DNA of 64,000 nt from contig NW_027330958.1 of the NCBI RefSeq assembly GCF_022965805.1, positions 1 through 64,000 on the forward strand, written 5' to 3'. This DNA comes from Primulina eburnea (Eukaryota > Streptophyta > Magnoliopsida > Lamiales > Gesneriaceae). The position numbers and the translations under genes were made by a program. Positions within the stretch are counted from its first letter, which is position 1. Each line of letters starts with the position of its first letter. Positions 13,001-21,300 of this stretch are shown piece by piece. The notes under the pieces are model-generated. The model was given only the letters and a program-made list of their open reading frames with translations. It made no database searches and had not been told where the DNA came from.

Positions 13001-15763
13001 TGTCGTGCTAGGTCTGAATTTTGAGGATGAAGAAGTGGAGGAAATGGCAGCAACATTCGGAGGAGTTAAAGGATCATGGCCCATTAAGTACTTAGGACTG
13101 CCGTTGGGGGGTAATCCCAACAAGCTGGAGTTTTGGGAGCCTGTCATTTCAAAGATGGCTAAGAAATTAGTAAGCTGGAAAAAAGCCTTTCTATCCAGAG
13201 GTGGCCGCCTTATTTTGATTCACTCGGTCCTTTGTGCAATGCCATCTTATTTCATGTCCCTCTTCAAAGTTCCAAATCATGTCTCGGCCAAAATGGAAAG
13301 GTTAATGAGGAACTTTCTTTGGGATGGGGATGAAGGACATAGACATTGTCATGTGATAGGTTGGAAGCAGGTGTGCAAACGAAAAGATAAAGGAGGTTTG
13401 GGATTGGGGAATATCGGTCTTCGAAACAAGGCTCTACTTGGGAAATGGTGGTGGAGAGGATCGTCAGAGAAGGAGGCGTTGTGGAAAATGGTTATCAAAA
13501 GCAAATACGGTTTACAAGATAATGGGTGGGACTTGGGATTGGCGGAGATAACATCGTTCAAAAGTCCTTGGAAATTTATTTCTAGGTCTTACCAGGCTTT
13601 TCATCAACTTACTAGATTAGTGCCAAATCAGGGTAACTTAATTAGATTCTGGGAGGATGTTTGGGAGGGAGGGGACACTTTCAAAAACAGATTTCCATCA
13701 TTGTTTCGTATTTCGGTCTCAGTTAATAAGCCTATCAGCCATTACATTCAAACCGTGAACAATGGGGTGGTGTCTTCTTATACTTGGGATGTGAGATTTA
13801 GGAGAGATTTGTATGACGATGAGGTTCAAGAGTTCACCTCTATGTTAGGTGTCTTAGAGGGGGTCAGGTTGAGGTTGGGGTCGGGAGATAGTAGAGTATG
13901 GTTGGGGGATTCCTCGGGGTTGTTCTCTGTCAAATCTTTCTATAATTCTTTCTTCCCAGACTCTCATTTTCGAACATTCGGTTGTTTCAAAAACATTTGG
14001 AAAGTAAATGTACCACAGAAGATTAAGATTTTCTCGTGGATCATCGCTTTGGGGAAGTTGCCGACTTGTGACAGTGTGCAGAGAAGATGGAAGAATTGTG
14101 CCCTTTTACCTCATTGGTGCTGCCTATGTCGGCAAGATGCAGAAAGCCAAGATCATATACTCCTACACTGCTCATTTGCACGAGGCATTTGGATGAAAGT
14201 TCAGAGGGAGATGGGCATCCAGTGGGCAATTCCAAACTCTGCTAAAGAGCTGTTACAAGATGACTTTGAATGCCCAATGACATCTTCACTAAATGTTTTC
14301 TGGTTAATGATTGTTCATTGCGTTTTTTGGTCATTATGGCTCGAGAGGAATAGGAGAATTTTTGAAGAACAAACAGATTCGGCAGAGCAAGTATGGGAAA
14401 AAGTCAAATTCAAATTGGCAAGCTGGACGACAAGATTGAGAGAATTCAGTCATCTGTGTATTAATGATTTGGTTCGAGATTGGAAATTTGTATTGTCAGG
14501 CCAGTAATGTGGTGTCATTTAATGTAGTTTAAGTTAGTTATGCAGCTTTTATTAGAGGATTGCTTATCCTCGTTCTATTGTAACAAAAGGCTTATTAATC
14601 TAATAAAATAGTTTTCTATCAAAAAAAAAAAACTTTCATCCAAATGATTTCTTCCATCATTTGAAAACCTGAGAGATTATGGCCAGGTGGTAATTGCAAC
14701 CAAAACTAGAAGACAAAACAACATACAATCTGGCCATTTGGGCATGGGCATTTGTCTGTAAGCATTGACCATAAGGCCAAACCATGTAACATTTCAAGAA
14801 GTTTCTACTTTAATTATCCTCCTAGTCCTATCATCAGTATGAGGATAACTTCAAAAGGAAATCAAGATTGAGGGCCCAATAAAATTCTTTAAGTCAATTA
14901 CTATGAGTTTTTGCAAGATTCCAATCCATCATGGCACGAACAAGCGAACGGATATTGATAGCCAATTCATCAGAAAATTGAAAGACAAACATCATCGACC
15001 AGGTATACACCCCAGTGCATTCCTGAATAGCATATATCCCAACTAAAGCCATTCCCTAGAAATGCTTCAAAGTCTTCAATTCAACTCAAGTATACAGTAG
15101 TAATATTCAAGGCTTTAATTCTCAAAATTGTAGTTTATGCTACAACATTTGGGATTTGAGGTATCTCTTAATGAATTCATTGGCCGTAATTTTGGAAGTA
15201 TTTAGCTATTTTCCTTTTATCGTAGAAATAATTTGTGTATCTTTCCCATCATAAGTTATTTGTTTTTCTTGTAATCGAGGAATCAGAAAATTCTCATGAA
15301 AATCCACAAACCTAAATTATAAAAGCACTCGACTACATGAATGAACAATAATTTCAGGACTCACAACCCTGCGCGAGAAGGCCCTTGTCATGCACAATAC
15401 CTCCTGTCATCCATCATTAACAATATTATCAAATCAGGTGAAGATAACGATTCTCAAACAAATAGCAGATACTTCGAGCTAGACGAACCAATGTAGGACT
15501 AGCTAGGATTTTGATAAAGCCACACATACCCCAATTTTGTAGTCTCCTGTTCTTCAAAGTTCTCCACTTTGAAATGGGGGCTTTATAAATCTGCAACAGA
15601 AGGACCGAAATCACACCACAGAAATCAATACAGCCTACCTCTCTATGCTTACATTATTCAAGAGCTGCTCTTCTTCGGCTATGGTAACGTAGTCGGGAAG
15701 GTAAAACACGGTCGGCACGGAACCGACAACAAATTCTTCTAATGCCGAAGTTTCTACGTCCAT
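3115..15763 (-). CDS. ALKBH6: ALKBH6-like 2-oxoglutarate/Fe(II)-dependent dioxygenase, 7 exons
   Basis: Joining minus-strand exons 15763-15653, 15590-15530, 15403-15368, 4087-3975, 3737-3494, 3412-3366 and 3300-3115 gives 798 nt in frame: 265 codons from ATG to TAG. Every junction has GT donors and AG acceptors with matching phases. The product carries the AlkB-fold HxD motif (PHQDGP, start of exon 5), the distal iron-binding His (YLHGI, exon 6) and the 2-oxoglutarate-binding Arg region (RTGTRISLTCR, exon 7). The stretches KAPISKWRTLKNRRLQNWG, FPSAINHVLINEY and VVAILSLGSPV are characteristic of plant ALKBH6. About 240 aa is usual for the family, so this is full length or slightly long. The family's substrate is poorly settled (nucleic-acid demethylase by fold). 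The oddity is an 11.3-kb intron 3 full of transposons. No in-frame damage is seen, so the gene is probably functional. Exons were found by eye and no transcript was consulted. Confidence 0.88.
4115..4119. repeat. Left target-site duplication of the solo LTR (GAGCT)
   Basis: GAGCT directly precedes TGTAGAACCC. The same five bases follow the LTR end at 7257-7261. Confidence 0.85.
4120..7256 (+). mobile_element. Solo Gypsy LTR (3137 bp) in ALKBH6 intron 3
   Basis: It begins TGTAGAACCCGTTAAATCAG and ends GGCCTTTACA (TGTA...TACA termini). It is flanked by the perfect 5-bp duplication GAGCT, with no internal region, PBS or second LTR. This is the signature of LTR-LTR recombination after insertion. 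The stretch 6890-7010 (ACTCACTAGACTTG and GATGAGGTCGAGACCGAGG) resembles the R/U5 part of many plant Gypsy LTRs. The short ORFs inside are not convincing genes. Confidence 0.88.
5494..6073 (+). repeat. Four spaced copies of a GGCT..GCC..TAGCCATGG motif in the solo LTR
   Basis: Related short inverted motifs built on GGCTNNCC and TTAGCCATGG lie at 5494-5526, 5689-5714, 5865-5894 and 6049-6073, spaced about 180-195 bp apart. The intervening sequence shares fragments such as GACAGCAAGT (5783, 6006). It looks like a decayed tandem array. Confidence 0.45.
7257..7261. repeat. Right target-site duplication of the solo LTR (GAGCT)
   Basis: GAGCT follows the LTR terminus TTTACA and matches 4115-4119. 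Confidence 0.85.
7262..8206 (-). other. Remaining native part of ALKBH6 intron 3 (between solo LTR and LINE)
   Basis: AT-rich intronic sequence. No ORF, RNA gene or transposon signature was recognised. Confidence 0.55.
8207..8220. repeat. Left target-site duplication of the LINE (14 bp)
   Basis: ACTTTCATCCAAAT occurs here and again directly after the poly(A) tail at 14632-14645. The first A may belong to the tail, so 13 or 14 bp are duplicated. Confidence 0.88.
8481..10817 (+). CDS. LINE ORF1 protein (DUF4283-like, nucleic-acid-binding role expected)
   Basis: An open frame of 778 aa from ATG 8481; a GTG three bases earlier is not needed. The N-terminal half (about residues 20-310) has the aromatic-rich pattern of DUF4283 proteins of plant LINEs, with RGLPWDLWSPYNFKIIGD near residues 290-310. 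In that family this region is followed by a zinc knuckle, but no clear CCHC is visible here. The C-terminal half is low-complexity, acidic and serine-rich (about residues 560-640). The stop TGA overlaps the ATG of ORF2 (ATGA at 10814-10817), which suggests coupled termination-reinitiation. By family, the role is RNP formation with the LINE RNA. Confidence 0.8.
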   Translation: MSENMFRNFRTGITTPRSNIRDEMIKIDFKIFTLQLSSDGRSIWWAEKTRNACYMLDFQREEARWINLVFREFIYSQHPVSSFRRLRGRNSVFILQRFENKRGKFIEMSKFNSQGRKFTTIVPCGANTSGWIKVSKVLDKLLMGDIQRQANRHSPVQDNFQNKTCNSSQNLGAGERFGKEQLRVDVDKSGLQKGNKNKNWNEAIIITRQKATSKWSLVEEALRRATNRNIKLYPFQANKALWWPYNAAEYKYYINLKKGYFDSGLCLEFQQWSKDINTLDSVESCCNSWIWIRGLPWDLWSPYNFKIIGDCCGGLLAISPDTLHFRKIGAAKIKVKGTEGGFIPTKMVIPLAGGPTEIRIMVENFDSKGYEAYEKQTYAQVVVNGKKILAGWGNNNIYNTLARIEDGDKNQGKGKLTMRETQMQDKNGAESSKRLGQRNGKDILYGSQGQLLENILGNISEKESKLSDQKCEGKVMKILKNIVPKDVSKFSTSSFGSTNNQYPEDVDKQPRVELLNNTPNQFWKKHRRKSHSNDFAGTESHVVPESLTQQIHGRDLCSNDEGAERDDCDDMEFEDSQDELLEEELESSDSQSVGYTSSDKYDSFEDAAADLDELFSTPKSTRIKKNEVQVQDYDGKLESLHTVPNKSNTNSNEAPRGIAKHSVGQVLNGEHSPILYHYISLNSILSSPFSVLGENRGLVGSGVGKVDEKPCNISELPVPIVGEDIKVTAEQEVGEGFIDIGGNQVKTQKCRLKRELLRLQCGISYERGTTSRGTKCFR
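10814..14507 (+). pseudogene. LINE ORF2 (endonuclease-reverse transcriptase), two frameshifts
   Basis: The first frame (10814-11707) is an APE-type endonuclease: WNIRG at the start, GDFN near 11230 and SDHCPILLD near 11480. Around 11640-11660 the reading moves to a second frame (to about 12740), holding the RT fingers and palm (FRPISLVTSLYKIMAKVL, KGRQILDCCLIANE, LKVDLEKAYDNVNW). Around 12735-12750 it shifts again, to RQGDPLSPFLFNIVADVL, the catalytic LQFADDTLFF box, and a C-terminal zinc-binding RT-associated domain (HWCCLCRQDAESQDHILLHC, about 14115-14175), ending at TAA 14507. Each break looks like a single small indel, so the copy is otherwise well preserved and probably young. ORF2 cannot be made as one protein from this sequence. 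Confidence 0.9.
14620..14631 (+). repeat. LINE poly(A) tail
   Basis: A run of A residues directly before the right target duplication, after a 3' UTR containing AATAAAATAG. Confidence 0.85.
14632..14645. repeat. Right target-site duplication of the LINE
   Basis: ACTTTCATCCAAAT, identical to 8207-8220. Confidence 0.88.
14646..15367 (-). other. Native 5' part of ALKBH6 intron 3
   Basis: AT-rich intron sequence between the LINE and exon 3. No ORF or repeat was recognised. Confidence 0.6.
15368..15763 (-). CDS. ALKBH6: ALKBH6-like gene, exons 1-3 (5' part)
   Basis: Exon 1 (15763-15653, 37 codons) starts MDVETSALEEFVVGSVP and ends at a GTAAGC donor. Exon 2 (15590-15530) encodes IYKAPISKWRTLKNRRLQNW, followed by a GTATGT donor. 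Exon 3 is a 36-nt microexon (15403-15368) encoding GIVHDKGLLAQ. Short introns of 62 and 126 nt separate them. The microexon is easy to miss but is required to keep frame with exon 4. Confidence 0.85.
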
Positions 15764-15873
15764 CGAACGCGCTTTGGAATCGAAATCATGAATTTTCTAT
15801 TTGGCAGTAAGGAAGAAAAGTTCTTGAAAATTGAAATTGGAAGAGAAAAATGGGAATACATGGAATAAACAAA

Positions 15874-15880
15874 ATATATA
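15874..15880 (-). promoter_or_regulatory. Possible TATA box of the ALKBH6-like gene
   Basis: The minus strand has TATATA about 115 nt upstream of the ATG at 15763, in a strongly AT-rich flank (15800-16080). Position and context are plausible, but the AT richness makes chance matches likely. The gene-free flank 15764-16136 shows nothing else. Confidence 0.35.
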
Positions 15881-16632
15881 ATGTTTTTTTATAATTTATT
15901 TGATTTATATGTAAATAAAAATTATAATATAATTATAAAAAATAATAAGAAATTATACTGTAATTGAAATATACAAATTAAAAACTAAATAGAAAAAGAG
16001 GAAAAAGAGACAAAAATAAGAATGGAACCTAAAACTTATATTTTAAACATGTAAACATGCCTATCACATTTAATTCACGTTATTAAAACAAGTTAGTTAA
16101 ATATTTCCTATTTTTCCCAGATTTACGTGCAGGTGGTGAAGAACCTAAAGGGGGGGTGAATAGGTTCTTTAAGGCCCTTTAGCGTTTTTAAAACGAGTTT
16201 GCAAAAATTGCAAGCGGAAGACTTGAGGGACAATCACAAATAAAAATGAATGCGTAAAGTAAGTGCGTAAAATAAATGCGTAGTAAAGTAAATGCGTAAA
16301 GTAAAGAGGGATAGAGATGTTTATGGAAGTTCGACGAAGAATCGTCTACGTCTCCCCTTCTCGATGAGGATCGAGGTATCACTATGACGACTTGGCTTTA
16401 GGAGCTCCAAGCTAGCTTTTACAACCACGCCTCGATGCGTCTACTTGGCCTTGAGGGCTCCAAGGATAGCCACGAACTTTACAACCCACTCGAGAGTATT
16501 ACTTTCACTCTTTTTCTACAACTCTTTTGATATTACAACTCTTTTAATCAACGCACACAAGAGATAGTAGAAAGCTTTGTAAGAGACAAGAGAGAATGGA
16601 GTGGGATGATTGAGAATGCATCCTCAAAGGCC

Positions 16633-16640
16633 TATTTATA
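16633..16640 (-). promoter_or_regulatory. TATA box of the Copia LTR
   Basis: TATAAATA on the minus strand, just downstream of the palindromic array. Transcription from it would run toward the ALKBH6-like gene. Confidence 0.55.
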
Positions 16641-16659
16641 CTAGTCTTGGACGCCAAGG

Positions 16660-17140
16660 TTCGGATCTTCTGTTTATACTTCGGAACGTCCGATGTGATT
16701 GAAATCAATTTGCGTAATTCTGGAATGACTTCGGATCTTCCGTTCTTGACTTCGTAGGGTCCGAACATATGCTTCGGAGGGACTGATCAAACTTCGTTTC
16801 TTCTGAACAGTTCTTTTAGACAGTGTATGAACAACTTCGGAAGGTCCGAACTCCAGTTCGTACCGTCCGAACATTCCCGCGTTTCCGGAGATTTGAAATC
16901 TTCAACACTTCGTAGCTTCCGATCATGTCCATCGTAGCGTCCGAAATCTACTCAATCAACAGTCAGATCAATTTGTCTCTGGATTGAAGTGATTTGATTG
17001 CTTGTGTTCGGAACGTCCGATCCAGTCTTCGGAACGTCCGAACTTGCTCCTCGCAGCTTCCGAACAGCTTCTATTTTGCTTCTGATTGGCACAATTTCGG
17101 AACGTCCGAACCAAATTTCGGATCTTCCGAACGTAACCTT
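16660..17140. repeat. Palindromic TTCGGA..TCCGAA array in the Copia U3
   Basis: Many copies of the imperfect palindrome TTCGGAACGTCCGAA and variants (for example 17006-17021, 17028-17043, 17096-17110, 17116-17131) plus half-sites down to about 16660. Its six-frame translations read FGRSE-like repeats and are not proteins. Confidence 0.75.
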
Positions 17141-17289
17141 GTTCTTAATTTCCTGCATGCCTCAATATAAAACATTAGTACATTTTTAATCCAAGTTTTG
17201 ATATCATCAAAACAAAAACTTTGGGATATGTTATAGCATTAAAAACATTAATCTCATCCTCGAGATTTGTATGCGTTTAAGGCGTAACA

Positions 17290-17304
17290 ATCTCCCCCTT
17301 TTTG
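17290..17304 (-). other. Polypurine tract of the Copia element
   Basis: The minus strand CAAAAAGGGGGAGAT immediately precedes the LTR start TGTTACG. It is the usual primer for plus-strand DNA synthesis. Confidence 0.75.
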
Positions 17305-17830
17305 ATGATCACAAAACTTGGTTAAAAATTGACAAACAATAATCAACATAATCTAATGGTTATTAAATAACTCCCCCTTAATCAAATAACAAGTCTAAGA
17401 GGTTGAATTAATAGCAATTTTAACCAAATAAATTCTCCCCCTTTTTGCGATAATCAAAAAAACATAAGCATAAAGAGAGACAAATAAACAGGTAAAATAT
17501 CCACTAATAAATGCAAGTCTTTTATACAATGATGCATAAAGATAAAATAAACAAAAATAACAAAAACATAAGCTAAGAATCCGCATCCTCGAACGATCCG
17601 AACACGTTCGGTGGATCCGAAGTGAAACGAAGCATCCGAATAAGGAACGGTGATTCCGAAGTAGCCAAGATGAGGAACACCTAAAATTTAAAATATTTAA
17701 CACATAAATGAATGTTGAGCCATAATTATGGATAAATACAATTAATTTGTATTATCCGACATTATAATGCTCACATTAATAATACTCCCCCTCAATTTAA
17801 CAAATATGTACGAGAGTATTTGACTAATGT
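17305..17830 (-). other. Copia 3' non-coding region
   Basis: Pyrimidine-rich CTCCCCCTT boxes (17282, 17371, 17435, 17785) and further TCCGAA half-sites (17590-17660) lie between the pol stop and the LTR. No real ORF was seen. Confidence 0.55.
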
Positions 17831-18392
17831 TTACAACTCAATCATGCCAAGTTCACCACGCAAACGAGTAAAAGTAGATTCATCTAGTGGTTTTGTAAAA
17901 ATATCAGCAATTTGATTCTTGGTGTCAACATAGTGAAGTTCAACATCATTTTGCTCAATGTGATCACGAATAAAATGATGTCGAATGTCAATATGTTTTG
18001 TACGAGAATGTTGAACTGGATTCTTTGTTAGACATATGGTGCTTGTATTATCACAAAAGATTGGAATTTTTGAAAAAGTAACACCATAGTCGAGTAATTG
18101 ATACTTCATCCAAAGAATTTGTGCACAACAACTACCGGCAGCCATATACTCGGCCTCGGTCGTTGAAAGTGCAACACAGTTTTGCTTTTTAGAAAACCAT
18201 GACACCAAGCAGTTTCCCAAAAAGAAACAAGTACCACTAGTGCTCTTTCTATCCACCTTATATCCTCCAAAGTCGGCATCACAGTAAGCTTTTAAATCGA
18301 AAAATGAGTTCTTAGAATACCATAATCCGAGATTTGGAGTATTTGAAAGATATTTGAAAATGCGTTTTAAGGCGAATAAGTGTGATTCCTTT
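17831..18392 (-). pseudogene. Copia pol 3' end: RNase H domain fragment
   Basis: An open minus-strand frame from the viral junction to the stop at 17831. The upstream part reads KESHLFALKRIFKYLSNTPN and CDADFGGYKVDRKSTSG. It continues with FWLG-type and SKKQNCVALSTTEAEYMAAG, then TKHIDIRHHFIRDHIE and NQIADIFTKPL, all diagnostic of the Ty1/copia RNase H and pol C-terminus. The 5' part of pol is absent, so this is a truncated gene even though the remaining frame is open. Confidence 0.88.
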
Positions 18393-21300
18393 AATGACCA
18401 AATGGTACAGTAAAAGCTGTTTTATATTTATCTTCTTCTTTTAGAAGAATTTGATAAAATCCTGATTTTAAATCAAAAGAAGAGAATACTTTTCCTTTAA
18501 ATAATCTATTTAGTAAATCTCTTTTATTTGGTAATGGATGCTTTATCCATTTTAATGCTTTATTAAGTGGTTTATAATTGATAACAAGTCTTGGAGCTCC
18601 TCTTTCAATTTCGGCTGCATTTTCAACATAGAAAGCTGGGCAACTCCAAGGACTATTACTTGTTCTGATTAACTCTTTTTTAAGAAGACTATCAATTTCT
18701 TCTTTGCAATAATTTAAAAGTCTAGGACCCATTGCTATAGGCCTTGCTTTTGTAGGAATTTTATCCTCAGAAAAATCATCTGTATAAGGAAGACTGACTT
18801 GATGTTTTTTCCTATTCCAAAAGGCATTAGGAACATCAGCGCATATCTCTTTAGATATGATTTCTGAAATAATTTTTATTTTTTCCTGAATTTTATCAGA
18901 TTTTAACTTATCTTTAATATTTTTAAAGAGAATTTCATCTTTTAATGAAGTAATAAAATTTTCTTTATTACTAACTATTTTTTGTAAAATATTTATAGAT
19001 TTTGAAACTGGTATTGTTGTGAATGGGAAAAATAAATTATTACCTTTAATGTTGGTATATAAACCCTTTTCATTAATTTTATTAATAGGAAACAACATTT
19101 GGAAAAATGGAGTTCCTAAAATCACAGGAGTAGATATATTTTTAATGAGAATAAAAGTTGTATTTAAACAAACTCCAGAATTACATATTGCCACATCAGA
19201 CAATTTGTAATTAACTATAAGAGGTTGCTTATTAGCAGCAGTGATAAATTGAGTAGTCTTTTTATAATATTTAGACGGAACAATTCCTTCACTGATGCAA
19301 TTTACATCAGCTCATGTATCTAATAATGCTTCAATAGTAATTTTAAATTTTTTGTTAATAATTAATGTTACTTTTGAGTACCATTTTTGAGAAATAATCT
19401 GATCAATTTTATTGATCCATACCATTTGATTTATTTCTTGATCATCATCATTTTTTGGTAAAATATCTTCTTCTTCTTCTTCCTCTTCAGTAGAATCTTT
19501 GTCCCAAGTATTATTATTAATACTAAGAGTATTTACTCTTTCTTTTAAATATTTTATCTCAGATTTTATCTGATCTATTTCTCCTTTTAATTCAGAAATA
19601 GTAGGCTCTCTTTCTTTTTGTTTAGCATTTTCTAATATTTTATTATAAGAATATAATTCATGTTCTTGTACAGTATTTTGTACAAGTTTAGTGGGCTTGT
19701 GATTTGCCATATTTAAATAATGTTCTATAGCTTTTCTTTTTTCTATAGGGTCCTTTATTTGATCTATGAGATCTAAAATGAAAGTTTCTTCATTTGATAT
19801 GACATTGATTTCTAATCCCATAAAATTTATGAGACATGTATCACAATCACAATCTGGATTGCAAATTTTATTTTCTGATATTTCAGAATCATTATCTGTA
19901 CTACTGTTAGAATATTCAGATAATTCATTATCAATAATATTGATATAAAAATCTTTTTCCTGTAGATTTTCTTCTGTATTAAGAAGAATATTTATCAATG
20001 ATTCTTTTAAATCATTGTTTATATTGAGATTATTAATCTTTTTCTTGACATAACACTTATTAGCTTTATGTCCAATCTTTCCACACTTCCAGCATACTGG
20101 AACTTTAGTAGAGTCATTTTTTATAGGTTTTTTAAACTTTTTCTTAGAATATTTTTTAGATTTTTCTTTATCTTTTATATAATGGTTTTTCTTTTTAAAA
20201 GGAAATCTTTTCTTTTTCTTATCCCTTTTAGGATATTGTATTGGTTGAAAGCCTATTTGCTCACAAAAATCACCAATAATATTTGTATTTTCTTCTTTTT
20301 GCATATCAAGTTGTCTTTTTAACTTGATATCATTGCAAAGATTAATTCCTTCTGCAGTTATTTCTGCAGATAAATCTCCGTAAGTAAGAATGTTCCAATC
20401 TATGGAATTTGTTGGAGATTTAGATTTTAATCTATTTTTTACTCTTTCAGCAAAAAGAACTGGAAGTCCGGAAATAAATTTTTCTTTCCAGAAATTTGCA
20501 TTGCAATCATTTCTAGTTAAAACCTTGGTCATAAAAACATCTTTATACCATCTGAATTCAGATAGTGTTGGGCATCTCAAATTCATTAATTGTTCTTGAG
20601 ATCTATCTAATTGGAGTTCATTAGCTCCAATAAAATTAGATAAAATTGTATAAATAAGTGTATTTACAGCATCTGACTCTTCTCTTCCATTAAGATCAAC
20701 TATAGAAGAGTTTAGAATTTTATTCTTTGCTTCTTTAGAAAGATAAAAATCCCACCAACCTTGAAGTTGGCCTGTGAAACCAGTAATAATGGCTTGAGCA
20801 ATTTGCCTATCATTATTACCTTTTATCTTTGCCGCAGAAGAATATATTAACATTTGTTTAATAATAGTTTTAATCTGATATTCAGATTTTCCATCTATAT
20901 TCCATTCAGTAATGGCTTCTCCATTAAACTGAACGTAATCTTTTTTCTCTTCAATTTGAAGATCAACAGGTGTAGCCTTTTTATAAAAAGGTTTTACAAT
21001 TGATACTTTATGCATTTTATTAATCTGCATTTCATCTTCTGACGAACTAGAAATATTATCTAGTTGTTCAGATTTGGTAATTACCGAAATAGAACCTTTT
21101 TCTTTAATATTAATTTTTTGTAATCGATCTATTAAACCTTCCATAAAATCATCATCTTTTTTAGAACTTAAAAGAAAATTTTCTTTTTTAAGATTAGGAG
21201 GAGGTTTTATCATCAAAGTCTTTGAACTTTCACCACTAGAATTTCCTTGTTTGGATTTTGATAAAATCTCTTCTATTCTAGTAGTCTGATTTCTTAAAGA

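Larger units (their letters stand above)
8221..14631 (+). mobile_element. Near full-length plant LINE (L1-type), antisense to ALKBH6
   Basis: A 6.4-kb non-LTR element lies between a 14-bp target-site duplication. It has a short C/T-rich 5' UTR (about 8221-8480), ORF1, ORF2 with endonuclease and reverse transcriptase, a short 3' UTR and a terminal A-run (14620-14631). It sits on the strand opposite to the ALKBH6-like gene, inside intron 3. Because it has a target duplication at both ends, it appears not to be 5'-truncated, which is unusual for LINE copies. Confidence 0.9.
16137..17289 (-). repeat. Copia 3' LTR (1153 bp), pointing at ALKBH6
   Basis: Minus strand: it starts TGTTACGCC right after a polypurine tract and ends ...CCTTTAGGTTCTTCA; the tract CACCCCCCC just before the end is common in plant Copia LTRs. 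The U3 holds a palindromic array and a TATA box (TATAAATA). The end at 16137 is inferred from TG..CA termini, with GGTGG at 16132-16136 as the possible target duplication, unconfirmed because the other end is lost. Confidence 0.7.
16137..18392 (-). mobile_element. 3' part of a Copia LTR retrotransposon, truncated by viral sequence
   Basis: On the minus strand the order is RT/RNase H coding end (18392-17831), non-coding 3' region (17830-17305), polypurine tract (17304-17290) and an LTR (17289-16137). Everything 5' of the RNase H region is missing: at about 18393 the sequence changes to pararetrovirus ORF1. No left partner LTR is in the window. Confidence 0.82.

Noticed and set aside
15429..15614. 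Stand-alone 61-aa ORF containing KAPISKWRTLKNRRLQNWG
   Set aside because: It is ALKBH6 exon 2 with intron read-through on both sides, not a separate gene.
16544..17189. Short ORFs with repeated FGRSE/FGTSE peptides, possibly a repeat protein
   Set aside because: They are translations of the palindromic TTCGGA..TCCGAA DNA array in a Copia LTR, open on both strands, with no start context or conservation as protein.
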